The position numbers and the translations under genes were made by a program. Shown here piece after piece: positions 36,543 through 47,491 of a stretch of 64,000 bases of DNA. Below the pieces are notes generated by a model. That model worked only from the letters and a program-made list of their open reading frames with translations, was not told the DNA's origin and did not search any database. Where the stretch lies: positions 1 to 64,000 of the forward strand of contig JAANYP010004403.1 in NCBI GenBank assembly GCA_020465985.1. Direction: 5' to 3'. Origin of the DNA: Centrapalus pauciflorus. Taxonomy: Eukaryota; Streptophyta; Magnoliopsida; Asterales; Asteraceae. Numbering within the stretch: position 1 is the stretch's first letter; every line of letters begins with the position of its first letter.

Positions 36543-36848
36543 CTGCCTCAACCAGAATTCACACTTAGAGAATTTGGCATAAAGTCGCTCTTTGCGTAGC
36601 AACTCTAGCAATTCTCTCAGATGTGCAGCATGATCCTCTTCGGCCTTTGAATATATGAGAATGTCATCGATGAACACGATGACCGATTTGTCGAGCATTG
36701 GCCGGCAGACTCGATTCATGAGATCCATGAAAGCGGCCGGCGCATTAGTAAGACCGAACGGCATTACCAGAAACTCGTAGTGTCCGTAACGAGTTCTGAA
36801 AGCCGTCTTTGGAATGTCATCTGGGTGTACTTTGAGTTGATGATAACC
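36543..36848 (-). CDS. G2 pol, RT core between the TAG and the intron
   Basis: In frame with both neighbours. It holds 'GYHQLK', 'PKTAFRTRYGHYEFLVMPFGLTNAPAAF' and the catalytic FIDDILIYS, then 'RKERLYAKFSKCEFWLRQ'. G1's equivalent has lost about eight residues after EDHEQHLR that are present here. It is separated from the upstream part only by the TAG at 36849-36851, where a Ser codon is expected. Confidence 0.9.
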
Positions 36849-38951
36849 CTAACGAAGATCAATCTTCGAGAAGTAGCTTGTGCCTTGTAACTGGTCGAAG
36901 AGATCATCAATCCGGGGCAACGGGTATTTGTTTTTGATTGTGACTTTGTTGAGTTCTCGATAGTCGATGCACATTTGCAATGTGCCATCTTTCTTTTTGA
37001 CGAACAGAACAGGAGCGCCCCAAGGAGATGAACTTGGGCGTATGAAACCCTTGTCGAGCAACTCCTGTAACTGCTTCATCATTTCCTGCATTTCTGCAGG
37101 AGCTAGACGGTACGGAGCCTTTGCTATTGGAGCAGCTCCGGGAATGAGGTCAATGCGGAATTCCACTTGGCGATCAGGTGGCAATCCCGAGATATCTTCT
37201 GGAAAGACATCAGGAAATTCGGAAACAACGGGAACGGTGGAAGGAGATTGAACTTCAGCCTTTGCATCGGCAGCGTAGGCTAAATAAGCTGAACAACCCT
37301 TAGCCACGTGCTTTCGGGCTTTTGCAATTGAAATAAGGCATAAGTCGCCTTTGTGTCTATCACCATAAATGCATATGTCTCGGCCCTCGGGAGTGGTAAT
37401 CTTGATCATTCTTTTCTTGCAAACGATTTGGGCCTCGTTATGAACTAACCAGTCCATGCCTACTATGACATCGAATTCCCCGAACTCCATAGGGATCAGA
37501 TCTATATTGAATACTACGTCTTCTACCAATAATGTACAATTCCTATATACTTTGTCTGCTTTTACTAACATATTGCTAGCAGTCTCTATGTCAAGTACAA
37601 ATTGCAGTTTGGAAGTTGGCATGTTAAATTGACGAGCAAATGTAGTGGAGACAAACGAACGATTTGCTCCAGAGTCAAACAGTATACGTGCAGGAATTGA
37701 GTTAACATAGAACGTACCAGTGACCACCTCCGGGTCATCCTTTGCTTCTTCAGCTGTGATTTGGAACGCCCTTGTTGGAGCCCTTTGAGATTGATCCCTG
37801 CGAGCCGTGGAAGCTACAGAAGATCTTGCTGTTGATTGTGGAGCATTCTGATCTCGTGGGGGTTTCGGGCAGTCCCTTGAGAAATGGCCAAGTCTGTGGC
37901 AGTTGTAGCATGCATCATCTTTTCGTGGACAATGCTCCCAGTGATGGCCTTTCTGCCCACAGCAGAAACAATACATCTCCCGAGTCTTGCACTCCCCAGA
38001 GTGCGCTTTTCTGCATCGTCTGCAGTCTCTCATCTCTGAACTGGCCGAAAAGGCCCTTCCTTTCTTTGGTGATGAAGACTGTTGATGGGATTGAGGAGAG
38101 AATCGGGAAGATCCAGACTCCCGCTGCCTTTTTGGCGGCGACGGTTGAGTCGGTGATGTGGCGGCTGACCCGATAACATAACCAGACATCAAGACAATCT
38201 GCTCCACATTTCGAGCAGCCTCAAGTAACCCAGCAAACGTTGTATAACGAACCCCACTTATGGTTCGGTGTATCTCATAATCCAAACCGGCCTCAAACCG
38301 GGCTATCTTTCTTTCTTCCGTGTCAACTTGATGCGGTGCAAACAAACTTAACCGGGTGAACTCAACGGCATATTGTGTAACCGTTTTCGTTCCCTGAGTT
38401 AAGTTCAGGAACTTTGCCTCTAGACGGCGCTTCTCATCAGCTGGACAGTACTGTTGAGAAAACACTTCCTTAAACTCGCTCCATGACATGTGTGACACTA
38501 CCTCCATCGTCAACACATGTGTCATTGCGTCCCACCACATAACAGCGTCCCTTGCAAACATAGCGGTTGCAAAGCGGACCATGTCTTTATCAGCGCAGTC
38601 GCTGATCCTGAAAGTTCGTTCCGTGGTGGTGATCCATTCCAATGCTGTAACAGCATCACCGGTTCCATCAAAAGTAACAGCCCCGTTACTTTTGAAGTCC
38701 TTAAACCTACAGCCCCTTGATCGGTTGGAAGACCCAGTATCTTGTCTTTCCTCTTGGTCATCTTGTTGCTTTTCCTTGTTCTTTCGTTTGTCAGCTTTAC
38801 GTTTTGCCTCGGCCTCATCTCTGGCCCTTAACTGATCAGCAAATGACTGAGCCTGCTCAGCCATTCGTTTGGATTGTAGCTCATTGTTTTGTTCCATGAG
38901 AGCTTGCATCATCTGGAACATTTGCTGAGGAGTCATATCGTCTCCTGACAT
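36849..38951 (-). CDS. G2 gag, protease and start of RT
   Basis: The ATG at 38951 opens MSGDDMTPQQ. A Gln/Lys/Arg-rich N-terminus precedes the retrotransposon gag domain (residues about 85-250, 'TALEWITTTERTF', 'WSEFKEVFSQQYCP'). A CRRC…C and two CCHC knuckles follow (about 315-365: CFCCGQKGHHWEHC, CYNCHRLGHFSRDC). The protease has FDSGANRSFVS (about 425) and 'FDVIVGMDWL'. RT begins 'DKGFIRPSSSPWGAPVLFVKKKDG' (about 640). The frame stops at TAG (36849-36851) inside RSGYHQL. Length and order are normal for a Tekay-type gag-pol. The TAG is the only clear lesion. Confidence 0.93.
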   Translation of the reverse strand: MSGDDMTPQQMFQMMQALMEQNNELQSKRMAEQAQSFADQLRARDEAEAKRKADKRKNKEKQQDDQEERQDTGSSNRSRGCRFKDFKSNGAVTFDGTGDAVTALEWITTTERTFRISDCADKDMVRFATAMFARDAVMWWDAMTHVLTMEVVSHMSWSEFKEVFSQQYCPADEKRRLEAKFLNLTQGTKTVTQYAVEFTRLSLFAPHQVDTEERKIARFEAGLDYEIHRTISGVRYTTFAGLLEAARNVEQIVLMSGYVIGSAATSPTQPSPPKRQRESGSSRFSPQSHQQSSSPKKGRAFSASSEMRDCRRCRKAHSGECKTREMYCFCCGQKGHHWEHCPRKDDACYNCHRLGHFSRDCPKPPRDQNAPQSTARSSVASTARRDQSQRAPTRAFQITAEEAKDDPEVVTGTFYVNSIPARILFDSGANRSFVSTTFARQFNMPTSKLQFVLDIETASNMLVKADKVYRNCTLLVEDVVFNIDLIPMEFGEFDVIVGMDWLVHNEAQIVCKKRMIKITTPEGRDICIYGDRHKGDLCLISIAKARKHVAKGCSAYLAYAADAKAEVQSPSTVPVVSEFPDVFPEDISGLPPDRQVEFRIDLIPGAAPIAKAPYRLAPAEMQEMMKQLQELLDKGFIRPSSSPWGAPVLFVKKKDGTLQMCIDYRELNKVTIKNKYPLPRIDDLFDQLQGTSYFSKIDLR

Positions 38952-39139
38952 GTTCTGAAATATAACAACTTATATTTAGAACATTTATTTGTAAGTCCTA
39001 AGTGTACAGTTACCCTTTGTGTTTCCCCGTGTGCATGTCAATCCTATCTTAGTTCAGATCATTACTTAGAAGTTCATTCTAATATCATAACCTAAGTTTG
39101 AGTCCAAGTCCTCGCGGACACTTGAAACCTCAAACTAAT

Positions 39140-39154
39140 GCTCTGATACCAAAA
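39140..39154 (-). other. Primer-binding site of G2
   Basis: Minus-strand TTTTGGTATCAGAGC lies two bases inside the 5' LTR and matches initiator tRNA-Met over TGGTATCAGAGC. Confidence 0.9.
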
Positions 39155-39156
39155 CT

Positions 39157-41142
39157 TGTGACGTCCTTGTTAATTAATGATATAATTGGAGCAATCACCA
39201 GGATCGACAAACAACCCAATGAATAATCATGATAATTGAAATTGAATACTTAAATTAGAATTAAGCAAATCCACACTAAAGCAATAGAATACATGTCTAC
39301 AGTGATAAAAGTCTAACTATTACATCAACATAATTGTTTTAGAAGTAGAAATCCCAGCCCAAAGCTATTACATTCAAGTACCAATAGCTACTTAGGTCTC
39401 CCGGATATTGATTTGATATGCTTAAGTAGATGGTCCAGCTACACTCTTGCCTTTGCCTGTAAACAATGTGAGTCAACAGTAAGCTAAATGCTTAGTGAGA
39501 TAACAGATTATGCATACAACAAATATTTCTTTACAAACAATGCTTAACCATGGGCAGTGTAAGCCCCATGTATGTGAATATCGGCAGTGTAAGCCTCAGT
39601 GTATGTGAAAAACCATGCAGTGAAAGCATGGGTTGGCAGTTCAATATGCTGATCGGGGATGTGCCGAACCTGATGGGATACGAGTGGGATGATCAGTCCC
39701 CGACAGTGGCCTGCTGTCAGCCCCAGTCCAGGTCGCATCAGATTATGAAGTAATGATCATGCAGTGCAAGCATGATGTAAATAGATGCACTTTCAAATGA
39801 ACGCAAGCTACATGTGTGTTACATGTCAAGTACGAGTGTGCATCATAACAACAAATCATTTCATGAGTGCCAAATGAAGTATATGAACAACGTGAACATG
39901 CCATTGAATGTATAAACATGAATGCAAAAACAATAAATGTTCGAATGACAATCTGTTACTCACAGTGATTGGTATTGTGACTTGATCCTGAATCAGTGTG
40001 TGTTTTGATAACACCACAATGATCTGTAATGTAAGTGTAATATTGATTCTGTGTCAGTAATTGCTTAAATATTGTATTCTGTAATTTTAAATGTAATTGG
40101 GTTCTGAATTCGGACCACATCCGAATTCGGATGGTCCGAATTGTAGATGGTCCGAATTTGGTCTCTGGTCCGAAATTAGCATTGGTCCGAATTGGGATTG
40201 AGTCCGAAATTGACACTTATCCGAAATGGGTAATAGGATCCGAAATAGGTTGGTCCGAAATGGGTATTGTCCGAAGTCACTGTTGGTCCGAACTCACTAT
40301 TGATCCGAATTGGGATAGGACCGAAATGGGGTGATGGTCCGAAATTACTATGTGTCCGAATTACAACTGGTCCGGACTGGGTACAGATCCGAATTCGGAT
40401 GGATCATCATCCGAGTTCATACTTAGAAATTTTCCAACATTTTCCAGAATTATGTTTTTGACCATTTTTGCATGTTTTGAGTCTGATATTGCAGATATAA
40501 GCTTAAATGTACTATATCAACTTATAATATAACACTTATGTACCAAAATAACCGATTTGTGTCCATTTTTCTTATGAGTCTCGATGAACACACACACTAA
40601 AACACACACATATTTTGAAATCACACTTAGAGTTCGAATCTGATTCTGAAATTTGGTATATAACAACATACATGCTCGATTTCAACTAATCCATCATAAT
40701 ATATAACATGCATTATCATTTGCAACAATAATCTTAGAAATCGGTTCACATAAAAACCAACTCAAAAACTTCAAAAATCCGTAATATAGGGAGATTGTTA
40801 CCTTGATTTGATACTTGCAGTTGTTATAGTTCCTTAATTGCTACTTGTTTCCAAATTTTGCACTTGAAATCGTTGATTCTTGTGTGTTTCTTGGAGTAAA
40901 GCCGAGAGGAAGAGAGTAAAGAGAGAGAGTAGTGAGAGAGTGAGTTTGTGGAAATGAAAGGGTTTTCCCCTTTTTATTTTCAATTTTGCCTCATTTGCAA
41001 ATTATACCCCTCAACTTCGTAATCTTTTATTTAACTGATAAAATGATCGAAATTAACTTAAATTGATATAATATTCCATTAACACAATAATTAAGTCCTT
41101 AAAATTGCAAATTACATATAATTGAAAAATAGGGATGTTACA
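39157..41142 (-). repeat. 5' LTR of G2
   Basis: 1986 bp, from GGATGTTACA (right) to TGTGACGTCC (left) on the plus strand. Near-identical to the 3' LTR apart from the duplication there and a 17-bp missing spacer unit here. Purine-rich GAGAGA runs lie near 40905-40945. It would hold the G2 promoter. Confidence 0.93.
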
Positions 41143-41147
41143 CGCAT

Positions 41148-42770
41148 CACAGTAGACCACGAAATCCTCTGTACCCTCGGGCAATGCTAACACCGGAGCC
41201 TGACATAACCGGGACTTCAGCTCTCTGAAGGCTGATTCCTGCTCATCGGACCACACGAAAGGAACGGACTGCCGTGTCAATCTCGTCAACGGCCTGGCAA
41301 TCCTCGAGAAGTCCTGAATGAAGCGGCGATAATACCCGGCTAGGCCCAAAAAGCTGCGGACTTCAGGCACAGTCTTCGGCGGCTCCCAACTCATGACGGA
41401 TTCAATCTTCGCCGGATCCACTGAAATACCCCCGGCACTCACAACGTGCCCCAAAAACTGGACCTCGTGCAACCAGAACTCGCACTTGGAGAACTTCGCA
41501 TACAATTGCTCCTCTCGCAAGTGCTGCTCGTGGTCCTCGGCACTCCTCGAATATATCAGGATGTCGTCAATGAAAACAATCACGAATCGATCCAACATAG
41601 ATCTACACACACTGTTCATCAAATCCATGAATGTCGCGGGTGCGTTAGTCAGTCCGAAAGGCATGACTAGGAACTCATAGTGGTCGTATCTCGTCCGGAA
41701 TGCAGTCTTCGGCACGTACTCGTCTCTGACTCTCAGCTGATGATAACCCGATCTCAAATCAATCTTCGAAAAGAAACACGAACTCTGCAGCTGATCGAAC
41801 AGATCGTCAATGCGTGGAAGCGGATAACGGTTCTTCACCGTCACTTTATTCAACTCTCGATAGTCAATACACATCCGCATAGAACCGTCCTTCTTCTTCA
41901 CGAACAGCACGGGAGCTCCCCACGGGGACAAACGCGGACGGATAAATCCACGATCCAGCAACTCCTGAAGCTGCGACATCATCACTCTCATCTCAGTAGG
42001 TGCCAGCCTATAAGGCGTCTTCGCAATAGGCACCGCTCCAGGGGTAAGGTCAATACGAAACTCGACCTGACGATCTGGCGGTAACCCAGGCAACTCCTCT
42101 GGGAATACCTCAGGGAACTCTGGAACTACGGGTATATCCGCTAGGGTCTTCTTCTCTAATCTGGCGTCAACAACATAGGCCAGAAAGGTCTCGCACCCCT
42201 TCGCAACATATCTCTGAGCTCGGGCCATAGACACAATACCGATCTCGCCTCGGCGCCTCTCGCCATACACAGTCACCGTCTCACTGTCTGAAATGGGTAT
42301 CCGGATCATTTTCTTCGCGCACAGAATATCGGCCTGCCTAGCTGTCATCCAGTCCATACCCACTATCACGTCAAAACTGCTGATCTCTATCGGCAGTAGA
42401 TCGATCAAAAACCAGTGAGTATCTATCTTAAGGACACAATCTCGAAATACTCGGCTCACTAACACCGTACTACCATCTACCCTCTCAACAACTAACGGCA
42501 CTACTAAAACAGAAGGGGGCACAGAAAAATATGCACAGAACACAACAGACACATACGAGCGGTCCGCTCCAGAATCAAATAAAATACGAGCACTAAGCCA
42601 GTTCAGGATATACGTACCGGAAACAACGTCGGTGGACTCGCGGGCCTCCTCTGTCGTGGCCTGAAATACTCTACCCCTGCCTCTGGGCGCTGACTCACGG
42701 CGGCTCGAAGATGACGGCTCAGCTCTGGCACTGCTGGTACTCGCTCCCTGTACGGCAGGCGGTGCATCCG
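41148..42770 (-). pseudogene. Protease, RT and start of RNase H of G1
   Basis: Protease: 'ARILFDSGADRSYVS' and 'FDVIVGMDWM'. RT: 'DRGFIRPRLSPWGAPVLFVKKKDGS', 'FSKIDLRSGYHQLRV', 'YEFLVMPFGLTNAPATF', catalytic FIDDILIYS, then 'QFLGHVVSAGGISVDPAKIE' with no intron. About eight residues are missing between EDHEQHLR and EQLYAKF compared with G2. RNase H starts 'EDFVVYCDA' and is cut by G2 at the CGCAT duplication; the rest is at 30788-30354. Otherwise the frame is open from 42987. Confidence 0.92.
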
Positions 42771-43985
42771 GGCAATCTCTGACTATATGACCTGGCCTCC
42801 CAGAGCGGAAGCACAGGGAATCCCTCGAAGTACACGTAAAAGATGTGTGGGCATACTGACCACAGCGGTAACATCTGCGCTGCTCCAGCATACAAGGACC
42901 GGAATGGCGACGGCGACATCTCGGACAGTCTCTCTCCCCGGCAGAACTGTCTGCCCGGCTCCCTGACGGCTGGGACCCCTGCCCCACGCTGCTCTGACTC
43001 TGACTAGGAGCACTATATCGGGAAGTCTGCCCCTGACTCTGACTGGCCGTCCCGGACCCCTGATACTGTCATGACCTCCTGGACCTACGGTCTCTGCCTC
43101 TGTCTCTGTCTCTACGAAATCCTGAACCCTGCCCCTGAACCTGCTGCTGCTTAGGCTGTCTCTCTCTCTGAAAATCCTGGGGCTCTCGATTGTAACTCTG
43201 GGACTGCTCGGACGTCCCTGTCCTCTGTCTCTGGGCTGGAGGCTGGCCCCTCTGCCTCTCAATCTCTCTCTCTCTCGGACACGAGCCATCTCCAAGGCTC
43301 TCTCAAATGTAGGAGTGTCGTGGAGCCCGACAAACTCCCGGATGTCCGATCGCAAACCGTCAATAAAGGCATCAGCCTTACGAACCTCTGAATCCACATG
43401 CTGGGGCGCAAACTGAGCATACTCATTAAATCTATCTACATACTGCTGTACCGACATACTGCCCTGCTGAAGGTGTAGAAAACGGTGCTCCATCTCACGA
43501 CCCTCATCTCGGGGAATATACTGAAGCTCGAAAATGGCACGGAACTGCTCCCAGGACATCGCATGCGCTGCAGCCGTAGTCATAGATCACTCAATGGACT
43601 TCCACCACTGTGAAGCCCCTCCCTTCAGCAAATAAGCTGCATAGCCGACCATATCGCGAGGATCGACATGGGCAACTTGGAATGCCGCCTCAATCTCTCT
43701 CTCCCAAGCCATAGCCGCACCCGGCTCACCACCGCCTCGGAACTGAGGTGGGACTCCTGCCATAAAGTCCTTAAAGGACCCACCTCGCGGAGCAGAAGAA
43801 GAAGATGCCCCAACTCCTGTCTCGACACTCATAACTGGCGGGGGATCAGATCTCTGTCGCTGCTGATCTCTCTCTCTATAAAACTCAGTCAACACTGCCA
43901 ACATCTCTGACCGGCGGACATACTCGTCTCCCGCTGGTCTCTCGGGCCCAGATCCCTCACCATGATCTGCCATAATCACCTGCAC
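42771..43985 (-). pseudogene. gag of G1
   Basis: Start at 43985 or the ATG four codons in (MADHGEGSG). The domain 'AMAWEREIEAAFQVAHVDPRDMVGYAAYLLKGGASQWW' is followed by a TGA (near 43585), then 'MSWEQFRAIFELQYIPRDEGREMEHRFLHLQQGSMSVQQYV', typical retrotransposon gag. A frameshift lies near 43260 in an Arg/Gln-rich linker. The zinc knuckles (from 42930) are CPRCRRRHSGPC, CYRCGQYAHTSFTC and CFRSGRPGHIVRDC, the last with Ser for its second Cys. Broken by one stop and at least one frameshift. Confidence 0.9.
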
Positions 43986-44134
43986 ATATCACAAAGGTAA
44001 GATAACAGATCGATCACCCAGCGTTATGCAATAAGCTAGGTCAGTTAATTCCGCTAACTCAGTCTCAGGAAGAATCCCACGGATCTGAACACGGTAAGAG
44101 CTCAAGCATCCACTGATACTCAATACTGAAACCA

Positions 44135-44150
44135 CAAGCTCTGATACCAA
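44135..44150 (-). other. Primer-binding site of G1
   Basis: Minus-strand TTGGTATCAGAGCTTG lies two bases inside the 5' LTR; it matches initiator tRNA-Met over TTGGTATCAGAGC. Confidence 0.9.
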
Positions 44151-44152
44151 GC

Positions 44153-45836
44153 TGTAACGCCCACAATTCTCACACAAATGCCACGTCATTAATCAATCAT
44201 AAGTGGCAATAACGCAAGCATCTCAAAGTACACATGTCACAAGATTAGCGGAAAACACTGACAATTTAAAACTTTAATACAAAGTTAACACGTCTCATGT
44301 CACATGTCGATACGGATACATACACAACTGAATAACTGATAATCACTACTACTGATAGCTAACACAATGCTGATCAAGACAAAATATAGATAACAGTTCT
44401 GAAGTTAAGTATCAAAATACAGTCAGCATACACAACTCTAAACTGCCCGATCTCTACTTCGGCTGCTGCGGCTGTGACTGCGATCCCACAGTATGGCTGC
44501 CTGAGACACGGAAGACTCGAAAAGATAAGCTGGACAGCTCGTGAGTACGCGAGGGTTAGACTCTGCACATAACACATATAACATACACAACACATATATC
44601 TCGATGCACATAACATAGCTCGATACACACACATATCTCTACTCAAAGGGGGACGCCGTTCCCCAGCTAACAGGCCGCACACAGCAGCGGTTAGCTACTC
44701 AATAGGCACAGGAGCGACCTGGCAATATCACTGCTGTATATATACAGTCTCATACCTCGTGACTGGTTAGGGACAGTCAGCCTGCGCGACCACATATCGC
44801 GGACACCTGCAACTCAAACACGTATAACATATATATGGCAGATAAAATCATACCTGCGCTGTATCTCTGTCTCATATACACAATTCACAACACATAACTG
44901 ACTCATAAAAGACTACGCGCGTTTTGTAAAGAACTCGAGTACTCACCAATACCCGAATCAACGGCAAATTCCGAAACTTTAACGCTGATCGAAACGCGGA
45001 CGGCTCGAACTTGTAATTAACACGGACCCCAACAGATTAATATAACCCGACCGACAATTAACAAACCCAAACACATTTATCGCAAGCAAACACGACCCAC
45101 GGAACCACCCCGAACGAACAACGGACGCCCAAAATCCCCTCCGCCAGACGCCGCATCGCGGGCCCGCGCCCAGGCAACTCGGTCGCGCCGAGGCCATCGC
45201 GGCCGCGCTCATGATATATCAGCAGCAGTACAGGTTCGCAGAAATGGCAGAAACCAGGGTTTAAACCCTTACCTCTAGATTTCCAGCAATATCAGTACAC
45301 AAAACCCATACATATTCAAGCATACAACTTCGGAAACCAAACTCTCGATTTCACATACATATATATACGAATTTCAGCAATCCCAAACACGAAATTTTAC
45401 CTCAAATCTTCAAAAGCTTCAACCCAAGGAGATGAAGAACACAAGCCTTAACTTCAATCAAATCCCCCTTCAATTCTTTTGCTGCTCCAGAGATTTGCAC
45501 ACACACATAGACACTATTTCTGAATTTGGGAAAGGAAGGAAAGGAAGGACGCTTCAAGGAGGGCTCGTATATATATTATTTCCATAAATAGAAACCCCGG
45601 ACCCGATAAAATCGAACCCGATACCACTTTTTCATAATTAATATCACTAGGACCCAATTAAATCCACGATCTCAATGATTATAATAATCCACGAATTATT
45701 AACTCTGAGACACGAATCACTCGATCTCGACACGTTAATTCCACGAAACGGGATTTAATTGGAACAGGCAATAATTATTAAATAAATGAGCCAATAAATT
45801 AAATCCACGTACCAGGCCCAAATCCGGGATGTTACA
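44153..45836 (-). repeat. 5' LTR of G1
   Basis: 1684 bp; complete relative to the 3' LTR, which lacks about 310 bp. Starts TGTAACATCCCGGATTTGGG on the minus strand and ends GGGCGTTACA. It also lacks one GC-rich repeat unit (TCGCGCCGCCATCGCGG) present in the 3' LTR near 28268. Confidence 0.93.
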
Positions 45837-45841
45837 GATTC

Positions 45842-46150
45842 TTTTGAAGAAGGAGAATCATTAAATTGTTTAGTAAGATGAGATATTTGATCTTCTAATC
45901 CTTTGATAATGACCAAATAAGAATCTTTGTCATTCTCAAATGATAGGTAATCAGTTTTAAAAGATTTCTCTTTAATTAAGAACACCTTTCTTTCATCTTC
46001 AAACAACTTAGATTTTGTTTTAAAATCTTATTTTTTCAGTAAGAACTCATGTCTTTCTTTCTCAAGAGAATTTTTAGTTAAAGATAACTCTTTTTCAGGA
46101 GCAAAAGGTTATTGACATTTGTTTAAAACACAACTTTGATCAGTTTGATT
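45842..46150 (-). pseudogene. gag remnant of X, proximal part (coiled coil)
   Basis: Minus-strand frame with 'ERKVFLIKEKSFKTDYLSFENDKD' and 'IKGLEDQISHLTKQFNDSPSSKES', a Lys/Glu/Leu-rich coiled coil of the type found in Sirevirus gag extensions. It runs into G1 at the GATTC duplication and resumes at 27555. The structured gag domain and zinc knuckle that should precede it are not visible. Confidence 0.6.
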
Positions 46151-46254
46151 TATCGTAGACCTCTGTTCAAGCTTCGATTTGACATATGGTAGACCTTCTA
46201 ACGATGTTCTAGTCAAAAGTTACGGTCATTTGAAGCAGCAAAGGTCATATAGTG

Positions 46255-46510
46255 CCCAATGATCAAACTCGGATGCAATATGAATGAAACTCGAATATGT
46301 AATGATCAAACTCGGATAAAGAGTGATCAAACTCGGATTATTAACGTTAAAACTCGATCAAAGAAAGATGAAACTCGAACTATTAAGAATCAAACTCGAA
46401 TGATGAAGTATCAAACTCGATTGATGAAAGGATCAAACTCGAATGATTATAGACTAAACTCGGATGATTCCTTATAAACTCGATTGATACTTTGAACTTA
46501 GTTTTGCCCG
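46255..46510 (-). repeat. CGAGTTT array in the X leader
   Basis: About a dozen copies of (T/C)CGAGTTTGATC, read on the minus strand, spaced about 20 bp apart. It is the same motif and place as in the Y leader. The rest of the leader (46511-46924) is AT-rich without coding sequence. Confidence 0.85.
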
Positions 46511-46929
46511 AGTTTTATCATTTTTTCAACAAAAACAAGATCAGATTCAATCTTTTTCAACTAAAATTCATGAATTAAGCTCAAATTGATATCGAAGGTG
46601 CGTTTTACACATAGAAACACTTTTTGTGAAGTGTTTTTTGCTAATTTCAGATTAAACACCCTAATTTTGACAAAAATATGAAGAACACGACTTTTTAAAA
46701 AAAATCTGAAAATTCCAAATTAAAACTTGTGTTTTTGGAATTAAAATTTGAGATTTATTTCATTAGATTCGAACTCAAAAATGTCACCTTCGATCCAAAT
46801 TACACTTCATTTGATCCACAAAAACAAAATCAAAAAAGAATTTTCTGATTTTTTGAATTTTCAATAAAATGGTGTTCTTCTAAAAAAAATCAGATTCGAA
46901 AATCACTCAAATGTAGCCATGTTTGGCTC

Positions 46930-47470
46930 TGTTAGTGCACCCTGTGTGACGATAGCAGTCTAAGTATACACATATTTTGTAGAAGTCAATTTGACTATTA
47001 TTATACATTAACAAGTATTTGTTATATGTTTGTTATTTGTTTGTTTATGTATGTTTGATATTAAATGTATATATGTTTGAACTTGGTGTAATGTATTACA
47101 ATAAGTTCAAACATAAGTTTGAAGGCAAAGGTTCGAATTTGTTAGAGGACAAGTTCGAAAAAGGCCATGGGCCAAGTTCGAACTTGTCCTAGACAAACTC
47201 GAACTGGGCAGTATAATTAAGGGTTAATTCGATTAATTATGAGACTTTTGAAGAATTTCAGAGCGATTAGTGCAAAGGGCGATCTCGAACTTGCTAGCAT
47301 TCAGAGAGTTTCGTAGAATCATCGTGTTGGGACGATCCGTTGTTCGTCTATCACTACGCTAGTCTCCGTGTTTTGGTGTGCGTGGTCTATCCGTCAAGCC
47401 GCTAACGAGGATTCCGCACTCGTTGGCAGGTGTCGCGCCAAGATAAGATCAGTAGTTAGGCGACCTTACA
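46930..47470 (+). repeat. 5' LTR of C3
   Basis: 541 bp, TGTTAGTGCACCCTGTGTGACG to TAGGCGACCTTACA, followed by the PBS. It has fewer internal AAGTTCAAAC units than the 3' LTR. Confidence 0.93.
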
Positions 47471-47472
47471 AG

Positions 47473-47485
47473 TGGTATCAGAGCC
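47473..47485 (+). other. Primer-binding site of C3
   Basis: TGGTATCAGAGCC, a perfect initiator tRNA-Met complement, starts two bases after the LTR. Confidence 0.95.
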
Positions 47486-47491
47486 ATAAGG

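Larger units (their letters stand above)
30794..41142 (-). mobile_element. Ty3/gypsy chromovirus G2 (Tekay type), nearly intact
   Basis: Two near-identical LTRs (39157-41142 as 5', 30794-34276 as 3') are flanked by a perfect TSD CGCAT (30789-30793 and 41143-41147). It inserted into the RNase H of G1. Inside, one Gag-Pol frame runs from 38951 to 34314 on the minus strand, broken only by a TAG (36849-36851) and an intron-like 90-bp segment (36453-36542). High LTR identity and few lesions make it the youngest element of the nest. Confidence 0.95.
27561..45836 (-). mobile_element. Ty3/gypsy chromovirus G1 (Tekay type)
   Basis: Two LTRs (44153-45836 as 5', 27561-28936 as 3') are flanked by a perfect TSD GATTC (27556-27560 and 45837-45841). 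In minus order: PBS, gag, PR, RT, RNase H, INT, chromodomain. It sits in the gag of X and is itself split within RNase H by G2 (30794-41142). LTR starts TGTAACATCC and ends GGGCGTTACA. Coding regions have a few stops and frameshifts. Confidence 0.93.

Noticed and set aside
43625..43910. Out-of-frame ORFs over G1 gag
   Set aside because: They overlap the clear gag frame and have no independent support.
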